DNA from: JANNYA01 sp031422315
Lineage (GTDB): Bacteria > Pseudomonadota > Gammaproteobacteria > Xanthomonadales > SZUA-5
DNA: 40,863 nt
Assembly (NCBI GenBank): GCA_031422315.1
Contig: JANOQN010000048.1
Location: 1 to 40,863 of the forward strand
Direction: 5' to 3'
Of the stretch, positions 34,462 through 40,863 are shown in pieces. The notes under the pieces are model-generated. The model had not been told where the DNA came from. It did no database searches and was given only the letters and a program-made list of their open reading frames with translations. How positions within the stretch are numbered: position 1 is the first letter of the stretch; each line of letters opens with the position of its first letter. A program made the position numbers and the translations under genes.

Positions 34462-36215
34462 TTCTGCACGCGCTGTCGCGCTATTACGAACGCGCGCAAA
34501 ATGATCCCGCATTGAACTTAGCACCGCTGGGTTTTGAATGGAAAGCCATTCCTTTTGTACTCGTGCTAGCAGCGGATGGCACGCTGCGGCGTATTGAAGA
34601 CACGCGTGATCCAAGCGATAAAAAATCGCGCGGGCGGATGTTTTTGGTCACAAAACCAGAACTTCGTTCCGGGGAGCTGGTTTCAGCCAATTTGCTATGG
34701 GACACCACGGAATATGTGTTAGGTATTGCCCGCAAAGGTAGCAAACCTCAGCGCGTGCTTAACCAGAATGGGGACTTCAAACGCCGGGTGTTGGAACTTC
34801 CGTCAGCTGACACTGGCATTGCGGCGGTACAGTCATTTTATGCGCAGTTCGATCCCGCAGCATGGGTCGAAAATGCGGCTTCGGTAGGTTTTGCCGAGTT
34901 GAATCCGAATGTCGCATTCCAGCTTGAAACCGATGATGCCCAGCTGCTTATCTGCGCGCGACCCGCTGTCACCGCGTGGCGCTTCAATCAAATGAGCACA
35001 TCGGAAAACAATAAAGCTGGATTTTGTTTGGTCCGAAATGAAATAGCGGCTCTTGCAAGGTTGCACCCGGTGATTAAAGGCGTTTGGGGCGGGCAAAGTG
35101 CCGGCACACGCGTGGTGTCTTTCAACCTAGCCGCGGTCAATTCGTTTGGCAAAGAACAGGGCGCTAACGCCAATATCAGCGAGGTTGCGGCGTTCAATTA
35201 CACCACCGCGCTGAATCACCTACTGCGCCAAGGCTCAAGCAACCGTTTACAAGTGGGCGACGCTTCAACCGTGTTTTGGGCCAGCGAAAGTAGTACGCTT
35301 GAAAACAACTTTCCGCTATTTTTCAGCGACCCCCAGAAAGATAAACCCGATGACGGAATCGCTGCCGTGCGCGAATTGCTGAAAGCAGTAGACAGCGGCA
35401 GCGTCGTTGAGGCCAAAACAGGTTTTTATGTGCTGGGTTTAGCCCCAAACGACGCACGGATCAGCGTGCGTTTTTGGGTGCAGGCCACTGTTCCTGAAAT
35501 CGCTGCGCGTATCGCCCAACACTTTAAAGATATCGACATTGTGCGCCCCAGCTTTAAAAGTGAAGCGCTGCCGCTTTGGAAGCTGCTTGCAAGCACTACT
35601 GCCAAACGAAAAGACAAGAAGATCATCTTGGCGCCTGCGCTTGCTGGTGAAACCATGCGCAGGATTCTGCTGGGGCTTCCATATCCTCAATCGTTACTAA
35701 GCTCCTCAATACAGCAGACAAGAGTAGATGCAAGCAAGTCAGGAACAGACTCTGACAAAAATTCCTTTGAGCGTGCCGCGCTCATAAAGGCCTGTTTAAC
35801 ACGAGCATTTCGCAACACCCAATCCAATCAGGAGATTTCCGTGAGTCTAGAACCCGAACGCCCAGAAGCGGCGTATCAGATTGGCCGCTTGTTCGCGGCT
35901 TTGGAACGCGTGCAGGGCATCGCACAAGGCAACCTCAACGCTTCCATTCGAGAGCGCTATTACGGTGCGGCGTCAAGCACGCCAGCACTGGTTTTCCCAA
36001 CACTTATGAAGCTCCAAGTTCATCATTTGAAGAAAATAAATTCGCCAGGAATGAAAGTGTGGGCCGAAAGGTTGCTAACAGAAATTGTCGGGCGCTTTAG
36101 TGATTTCCCCCGCCAACTGACGCTACAAAATCAAGGTTTGTTTGCGATCGGTTATTACCACCAAACCCAAACTTTTTTCACCAAATCCACTGAATCCACG
36201 GAGCAATCGCTATGA
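34458..36215 (+). CDS. cas8c: Type I-C Cascade large subunit Cas8c
   Basis: Cas8c (Csd1) is the large Cascade subunit that recognises the PAM and recruits Cas3. The 585-residue length is typical. The family-specific N-terminus MILHALSRYYERAQ and the LGFEWKAIPFVL stretch are clear, as is FCLVRNEIAALARLHPVIKG in the middle. The ATG overlaps the cas5c stop by 4 bases, giving tight coupling. The last 124 codons hold an internal translation start for Cas11c (see separate entry). No frameshift or stop is seen, so the subunit should be functional. Confidence 0.95.
   Translation: MILHALSRYYERAQNDPALNLAPLGFEWKAIPFVLVLAADGTLRRIEDTRDPSDKKSRGRMFLVTKPELRSGELVSANLLWDTTEYVLGIARKGSKPQRVLNQNGDFKRRVLELPSADTGIAAVQSFYAQFDPAAWVENAASVGFAELNPNVAFQLETDDAQLLICARPAVTAWRFNQMSTSENNKAGFCLVRNEIAALARLHPVIKGVWGGQSAGTRVVSFNLAAVNSFGKEQGANANISEVAAFNYTTALNHLLRQGSSNRLQVGDASTVFWASESSTLENNFPLFFSDPQKDKPDDGIAAVRELLKAVDSGSVVEAKTGFYVLGLAPNDARISVRFWVQATVPEIAARIAQHFKDIDIVRPSFKSEALPLWKLLASTTAKRKDKKIILAPALAGETMRRILLGLPYPQSLLSSSIQQTRVDASKSGTDSDKNSFERAALIKACLTRAFRNTQSNQEISVSLEPERPEAAYQIGRLFAALERVQGIAQGNLNASIRERYYGAASSTPALVFPTLMKLQVHHLKKINSPGMKVWAERLLTEIVGRFSDFPRQLTLQNQGLFAIGYYHQTQTFFTKSTESTEQSL
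35841..36215 (+). CDS. cas11c: Cas11c small subunit from an internal start inside cas8c
   Basis: An in-frame GTG at 35841 (Cas8c codon 462) stands 6 bases after AGGAG and opens a 124-residue protein, VSLEPERPEAAYQIGRLFAALE and onward, to the cas8c stop. Published work on type I-C systems showed that the small subunit Cas11c is translated separately from the 3' part of cas8c, starting at this (N/E)P(E)xPxxAYxxGRLFA region. Two copies bind along the crRNA in Cascade and stabilise it. Here the Shine-Dalgarno site is seen directly; translation is inferred from the family. Confidence 0.85.
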   Translation: MSLEPERPEAAYQIGRLFAALERVQGIAQGNLNASIRERYYGAASSTPALVFPTLMKLQVHHLKKINSPGMKVWAERLLTEIVGRFSDFPRQLTLQNQGLFAIGYYHQTQTFFTKSTESTEQSL

Positions 36216-37309
36216 GCCTCAATCGCCGCTATGATTTTGTCCTGCTATTTGACGTTGTCGATGGCAACCCCAACGGCGATCCAGACGCCGGAAATTTACC
36301 AAGGACGGATCCAGAATCTGGAAACGGGTTGGTGACTGATGTCTGCCTAAAACGCAAAGTGCGCAACTTTGTCGCTCTGACTCATAACTACTCAAGGCCC
36401 AATGATATCTACGTTCGCGAGCGTGCTGTGCTTGGACACTCGCATGTTGAAGCGTTCAAAACTTTAAATCTAAAGCTCGGTGAAGCATCTCAAATGCCCA
36501 TATCCCAAGAATATGCCGACAGTTTGAGCCAGTTAGAATTACCACCCGGGGTGACAATCGGTGAGTTAGAAAACGAATCGTCGGTACTCGAAATAGACGC
36601 AACAGTCGATAGAAAGGAGCTGAAAGACTGGATAAAGGAAAATACCAACGAGCTATCAAAGGCTCACAAAAAGATTCTTGAAGATGCGTTGAAACAAATG
36701 AAGGGTCGCCAGCCAACTAAGGACGAATCTGACCAAGGTAAGGCATGGCTTTGCAAAAACTTCTTTGATATTCGAACTTTCGGAGCAGTATTGAGCCTTA
36801 AGTCAGCCCCGAACTGCGGCCAAGTGCGCGGCCCGATCCAGCTGACGTTTGCCCGCTCCATTGACCCGATTACCACCAGCGAGCATTCCATCACGCGCAT
36901 GGCGGTGGCTACGCAAGCCGAAGCCGACAAGCAGCAAGGCGACAATCGAACCATGGGCCGAAAGTTCACTGTGCCATATGGCTTGTATCGTGCGCATGGC
37001 TTTATCTCAGCGCATTTGGCGCAGCAAACCGGATTTTCTGAGGCCGATTTAGCGCTTTTTTGGCTAGCCTTGATGCAGATGTTCGAGCATGATCGCTCCG
37101 CCGCGCGCGGCTTGATGAGTGCGCGTGGCCTATATGTGTTCGAACATGATTCAGCGCTCGGTAACGCACCAGCGCACGCGCTGTTTGATCTGATTGATGT
37201 GAAACGCAAGGCAGGCGTTGAAGCAGCGCGCCAGTTTGCGCACTACGAAGTAGCGGTAGATGAAACCAAGCTGCCCAAAGGGGTAACGCTGCATCGAAAA
37301 ATCGGCTAG
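36212..37309 (+). CDS. cas7c: Type I-C Cascade backbone Cas7c with an extra internal stretch
   Basis: Cas7c (Csd2) polymerises along the crRNA to form the Cascade backbone. Typical signatures are RYDFVLLFDVVDGNPNGDPD (6-25), LVTDVCLKRKVRNFV, CKNFFDIRTFGAVLS (181-195), NCGQVRGPIQLTFARSIDP, GDNRTMGRK and FEHDRSAARG. At 365 residues it is about 75 longer than the usual 285-290. The excess lies between about residues 95 and 170, is rich in Glu/Lys and looks helical (DRKELKDWIKENTNELSK). GGAG lies 8 bases before the ATG, which overlaps the cas8c stop. The flanking core motifs are unbroken, so function is expected. Confidence 0.95.
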   Translation: MSLNRRYDFVLLFDVVDGNPNGDPDAGNLPRTDPESGNGLVTDVCLKRKVRNFVALTHNYSRPNDIYVRERAVLGHSHVEAFKTLNLKLGEASQMPISQEYADSLSQLELPPGVTIGELENESSVLEIDATVDRKELKDWIKENTNELSKAHKKILEDALKQMKGRQPTKDESDQGKAWLCKNFFDIRTFGAVLSLKSAPNCGQVRGPIQLTFARSIDPITTSEHSITRMAVATQAEADKQQGDNRTMGRKFTVPYGLYRAHGFISAHLAQQTGFSEADLALFWLALMQMFEHDRSAARGLMSARGLYVFEHDSALGNAPAHALFDLIDVKRKAGVEAARQFAHYEVAVDETKLPKGVTLHRKIG

Positions 37310-37315
37310 TTTGAA

Positions 37316-37987
37316 ATGCAAGCCGATCTGCTGCCGATTTCCGCGCTACAGCACTGGAGCTATTGCCCGCGCCAGTGCGCGCTGATCCATATCGAGCAGC
37401 AGTTTATCGAGAACGTGCACACACTGCGCGGGCAGGCGTTACATGCCCGCGTCGACGTGCCGCAGATTGAAGCGCTGCCCGGGCGCATCGTAGAACGCGC
37501 CATGCCGCTCTGGAACGAACGTTTGGGATTAATTGGCAAAGCCGATGTGGTGGAGTTTTTGCCAGACGGCACGCCTTACCCGGTGGAATACAAACACGGG
37601 CCCAAGCGCAAGAAGCTGCATGATGAGCTTCAACTTTGTGCGCAGGCGCTTTGTTTAGAAGAAATGCTGGGCCGTGCAGTGCCAATGGGTGCGATTTACC
37701 ACGCCAGCAGCAAGCGCAGGCGCGAAATTTTGTTTGATCAAAGCTTACGATCTGAAACTTCCAGCGCAATCACCGCCACGCGCACATTGCTTGCGCAAAG
37801 CCAGCTGCCCGCGCCTGCCAATGATGCGCGCTGCCGGGGTTGTTCCTTGATCGAAATATGTCAGCCTGATTTAGCGCAAATCGCCAAGGCCGTGGCAAAC
37901 AGCAACGACAGCTTGTTTGATGACATACAAGATGCGCCCGCACAGCCTTCCGGCATCAAAGCAAAACCCGGCGCGCGTGGCTTATGA
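37316..37987 (+). CDS. cas4: CRISPR adaptation nuclease Cas4
   Basis: Cas4 is a RecB-like iron-sulfur nuclease that trims prespacers and selects PAM and orientation with Cas1-Cas2. In 223 residues the four cluster Cys are visible: Cys17 and Cys21 in YCPRQC, and the C-terminal set in CRGCSLIEIC. The nuclease core is GKADVVEFLPDG ... PVEYKHG, the D-(D/E)xK arrangement. It starts 7 bases after the cas7c stop and its end overlaps cas1 by 4 bases. The last 35 residues after the Cys cluster are low-complexity (DDIQDAPAQPSGIKAKPG) and look dispensable. Confidence 0.95.
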   Translation: MQADLLPISALQHWSYCPRQCALIHIEQQFIENVHTLRGQALHARVDVPQIEALPGRIVERAMPLWNERLGLIGKADVVEFLPDGTPYPVEYKHGPKRKKLHDELQLCAQALCLEEMLGRAVPMGAIYHASSKRRREILFDQSLRSETSSAITATRTLLAQSQLPAPANDARCRGCSLIEICQPDLAQIAKAVANSNDSLFDDIQDAPAQPSGIKAKPGARGL

Positions 37988-39033
37988 CGCTCAACATCAG
38001 CTATAGCCTGCTCAACACGCTGTATGTATTTGCCGAAGCGACTTGGCTGCATTTGGATAACGACACCGTGCGAGTTGAGGTGGAGCGCGAAACCAAATTG
38101 CGCGTGCCGCTGCACCATCTTTGCAGCATTGTGGTGCATGGTGATGCGCTGATATCGCCCGCGCTGCTAGCCCGCGCGATGGAGCGCGGTATTGGCGTGG
38201 TGTACTTGAGCCGAGGCGGTAAATTTTTAGCGCGCGTCGAGGGTGCAATGTCGGGTAATGTGCATTTGCGCTTGGCGCAATTTGCCGCACATACCGATCC
38301 AACTCGCGCGCGCCAAATAGCGATCCAGATGGTAGCTGGCAAAATTCGTAACAGTCGAAATTTGCTATTGCGAAGTGCCCGAGATAGCAGCGTTACGGAC
38401 GAGTGCGCCGCGCTAGCCAACGCGGCCCAGCATCTGAGCGCCAGTTTGCGCACGCTGCCAAGCCGAGCTGATCTAGATGCGGTGCGCGGGGTAGAAGGCG
38501 ATGCTGCAAGGGTGTACTTTGCCCAGTTTGAACACTTAATTAAGCCAGAACTGCGTGCTCGATTTGCCTTCGATGTGCGCACCCGTCGGCCACCGCGCAA
38601 CGCGGTGAACGCACTGCTGTCTTATTTGTACGCAGTGCTTACGCACGACTGCCGATCCGCGCTTGAATCAGTCGGGCTTGATCCACAGCTTGGCTTTTTG
38701 CATGCGCCGCGCCCTGGCCGGCCTGCGTTAGCGCTGGATTTGATGGAGGAATTTCGTGCAATCCTTGCTGATCGAATCGCACTAACGCTGATCAATCGTG
38801 GCCAGCTGAGCGCCCGCGATTTTCGCGAAAGCACCGGCGGCGCGGTTGAAATGATCGGCGATGCGCGCAAGCTAGTTTTGGGCTACTTACAAGAGCGCAA
38901 ACGCGAAACCGTGCGCCATCCAATTTTGAATGCCGAGGTTCCCTTTGGCTTGCTGCCCCAAATTCAAGCGCGGCTATTAGCGCGGCATTTGCGGGGCGAG
39001 CTAGAATTTTACCCGCCCTTTTTGCTGCGCTGA
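37984..39033 (+). CDS. cas1c: CRISPR adaptation integrase Cas1
   Basis: Cas1 is the metal-dependent integrase that inserts spacers at the leader end of the array. The 349-residue protein has the type I-C pattern. The catalytic Glu171 is in VRGVEGDAARVYF, His240 in GFLHAPRPGRPALALDLMEEF, and the second acid at Glu255 in the same block. The N-terminal beta part (LHLDNDTVRVE, VPLHHLCSIVVHG) is complete. The ATG overlaps the cas4 stop. cas2 follows 7 bases on. Confidence 0.96.
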   Translation: MTLNISYSLLNTLYVFAEATWLHLDNDTVRVEVERETKLRVPLHHLCSIVVHGDALISPALLARAMERGIGVVYLSRGGKFLARVEGAMSGNVHLRLAQFAAHTDPTRARQIAIQMVAGKIRNSRNLLLRSARDSSVTDECAALANAAQHLSASLRTLPSRADLDAVRGVEGDAARVYFAQFEHLIKPELRARFAFDVRTRRPPRNAVNALLSYLYAVLTHDCRSALESVGLDPQLGFLHAPRPGRPALALDLMEEFRAILADRIALTLINRGQLSARDFRESTGGAVEMIGDARKLVLGYLQERKRETVRHPILNAEVPFGLLPQIQARLLARHLRGELEFYPPFLLR

Positions 39034-39040
39034 GGTACAG

Positions 39041-39334
39041 ATGCTCATCATTGCCTGTTATGACGTGTCGACTGAATCAGCCGCCGGTCGCAGGCGTTTG
39101 CGGCGCGTCGCAAAGCGCTGCGAACGCGTAGGCCAACGCGTACAAAAATCCGTGTTTGAATGCCGCTTGAGCAAAGAATTATTCGAAGAACTTGAGCGCG
39201 ATTTGCTCAAAGAAATTGATATATCGGCAGACTGTCTACGCTTTTATCGCATCACCGAGCCGGTAGAAGTACATGTGCAAGAACACGGCGTGTTTCGCGC
39301 AGTCGATTTTGATCGCGACGCGCTGGTCGTTTGA
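39041..39334 (+). CDS. cas2: CRISPR adaptation protein Cas2
   Basis: 97 residues. Cas2 forms the dimer that bridges two Cas1 dimers in spacer capture. The ferredoxin-like fold opens with MLIIACYDVST, Asp8 being the conserved metal-site residue, followed by RRRLRRVAKRCERVGQRVQKS. The length is typical. It is the last cas gene, 176 bases before the first repeat. Confidence 0.96.
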   Translation: MLIIACYDVSTESAAGRRRLRRVAKRCERVGQRVQKSVFECRLSKELFEELERDLLKEIDISADCLRFYRITEPVEVHVQEHGVFRAVDFDRDALVV

Positions 39335-39510
39335 ACGCGCGAACCTGTAGTGCTATCAAAATTGCCGCAGGTTCGCGTTTGGCTAAGTGTTTGATAAGGC
39401 ATGGGTTTTCTGTGCACTTTGATAATCCGCGATTGCTGGCGCCCAAGCGCACACAGGTTTGCGAAAAAACGCCACTTTTCCGAACGCAATCAGTGCGTTA
39501 AGCTCGGGCT
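39335..39510 (+). promoter_or_regulatory. CRISPR leader
   Basis: The 176 bases between the cas2 stop and the first repeat form the leader, which should hold the array promoter and the Cas1-Cas2 docking site. The repeats end in ATTGAAAC on the plus strand, which fixes transcription as left to right and the leader to this side. No strong -35/-10 pair is visible. Confidence 0.75.
39338..39377 (+). terminator. Hairpin after cas2 (cas operon terminator candidate)
   Basis: CGCGAACCTG (39338-39347) and CAGGTTCGCG (39368-39377) pair perfectly over 10 bp with a 20-base loop, followed by TTT. It starts 3 bases after the cas2 stop, within the leader. It may separate cas mRNA from array transcription. 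Confidence 0.55.
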
Positions 39511-40863
39511 GTCGCGCGCCAATCAAATGGCGCGCGTGGATTGAAACTTTGCTTCTAGGCTGGATGGCCGGCCAATGGGTTGTCGCGCGCCAATCAAATG
39601 GCGCGCGTGGATTGAAACATTTTTTGCGCATCGGTCAGTTTTTCAATGGTTACGTCGCGCGCCAATCAAATGGCGCGCGTGGATTGAAACTGAAAGACGG
39701 CAAGCCTGTCTACATTGCCGACGATGGTCGCGCGCCAATCAAATGGCGCGCGTGGATTGAAACAAACATCGTTCCAGCGAAATTTCCTCACGGATTAGTC
39801 GCGCGCCAATCAAATGGCGCGCGTGGATTGAAACACGTCAGCTGCGCAGGGCGGCAGCGTATTGCTTGGTCGCGCGCCAATCAAATGGCGCGCGTGGATT
39901 GAAACACGTTGCTGCGCGACCTTAGCGAGCTGATTACGCTCGTCGCGCGCCAATCAAATGGCGCGCGTGGATTGAAACACCCACAGCGCGGCGGAGGTGC
40001 GATTAAAGCAAAGTCGCGCGCCAATCAAATGGCGCGCGTGGATTGAAAATTGTCGGCTTAATCCTGCTGGCATTGCTGGCGCGTCGTCGCGCGCCAATCA
40101 AATGGCGCGCGTGGATTGAAACGTGCCTGCTCGTCTGCCCACTGAATGTCTTCGCCGTCGCGCGCCAATCAAATGGCGCGCGTGGATTGAAACCTCGCGC
40201 TCTACAGCCTCGCAGCGCGCTTTGATGTCGCGCGCCAATCAAATGGCGCGCGTGGATTGAAACCGGTGATTTCGTAGCCAAAATCACCTTCAATATCCGT
40301 CGCGCGCCAATCAAATGGCGCGCGTGGATTGAAACCCAACAGGACAACCGTTTACCAGCAATTCCAGCGGTCGCGCGCCAATCAAATGGCGCGCGTGGAT
40401 TGAAACAGATTGTCGGTGACGGTATGATTACGTGGCGCTTGGTCGCGCGCCAATCAAATGGCGCGCGTGGATTGAAACTTGTGACGGGGTAACGATTGGA
40501 GGGAATATCACGTCGCGCGCCAATCAAATGGCGCGCGTGGATTGAAACAGAGAATCAGCGGGCTGGTTAATTCTGCGTTTGGTCGCGCGCCAATCAAATG
40601 GCGCGCGTGGATTGAAACAAGCTATTACCGACAGCATGGCACTGTTTCCATGTCGCGCGCCAATCAAATGGCGCGCGTGGATTGAAACGCCTGCCAAAGA
40701 TTGCGTTATGTGCGGTGAATCGCTGTCGCGCGCCAATCAAATGGCGCGCGTGGATTGAAACGCTTCAAGCCAGCCATTTACCGACCTGGAGGCAGTCGCG
40801 CGCCAATCAAATGGCGCGCGTGGATTGAAACTGATATTACATATCAGTCATCAGTTCCGGGCC
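39511..40863 (+). CRISPR. Type I-C CRISPR array, at least 19 repeats, open at the window edge
   Basis: Nineteen repeats of 37 bases, first at 39511-39547 and last at 40795-40831, with 18 complete spacers of 33-36 bases and a 32-base partial one running off the right edge. Each repeat begins GTCGCGCGCC and ends TGGATTGAAAC. Bases 3-11 and 18-26 pair (ACGC-rich 9-bp stem) around a 6-base loop, leaving an 11-base 3' part TGGATTGAAAC that becomes the crRNA 5' handle after Cas5c cleavage. Eighteen repeats are identical; the eighth (40013-40049) ends in A, not C. I saw no spacer matching the rest of the window, by eye only. Confidence 0.99.

Noticed and set aside
39459..39902. Open frame of 147 codons through the CRISPR repeats (plus strand), and minus-strand frames at 40003-40736
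   Set aside because: They read the 37-base repeat again and again (ANQMAR or RHLIGAR-like periodicity). They are artefacts of the array and not genes.

Overview
The window looks like a chromosomal segment of a Gram-negative gammaproteobacterium, most likely from the Xanthomonadales/Lysobacterales. The pointers are a TonB-dependent receptor beside a sugar transporter, the rsfS-rlmH pair, a DUF2069 protein, secreted proteins with IPTL-like C-terminal anchors, Ser/Thr kinases with TPRs, and a type I-C CRISPR-Cas locus. This placement is inferred from gene content only; no rRNA or tRNA is present to confirm it.

Layout. (1) 1-2.9 kb: a patchy region with the tail of an ATP-grasp protein, an unknown protein, a truncated Cys-rich protein next to small palindromes, a PP2C phosphatase and a MAPEG membrane protein. 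(2) 3-7.1 kb: sugar porter plus TonB-dependent receptor, probably a carbohydrate uptake pair. (3) 7.4-9.8 kb: a tight run of rsfS (with a very long Lys/Ala tail), rlmH, bioD and DUF2069. (4) 9.8-16.2 kb, minus strand: a secreted subtilisin-like protease followed by a tandem array in which a small IPTL-type secreted protein alternates with extra copies of the protease's own C-terminal module, in varying states of decay. (5) 16.5-28.3 kb: a beta/gamma-crystallin/glycine-zipper protein, a TPR kinase, recO, two flavin amine oxidases, an acyltransferase, a second kinase and a histidine phosphatase. (6) 28.4-31.2 kb: bioF flanked by two alpha/beta hydrolases in overlapping frames, with bioD some 20 kb away. 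(7) 31.3 kb to the right edge: a complete type I-C CRISPR-Cas locus (cas3, cas5c, cas8c with an internal cas11c start, cas7c, cas4, cas1, cas2, leader) and an array of at least 19 repeats that runs off the window.

How they work together. In the CRISPR locus Cas1, Cas2 and Cas4 acquire spacers, Cas5c cuts the 37-nt repeats, Cas5c/8c/11c/7c form Cascade and Cas3 degrades the target. Cas7c carries an extra charged stretch of about 75 residues. The IPTL/protease-C-terminus array is the least explained structure here and the best candidate for something not described before.
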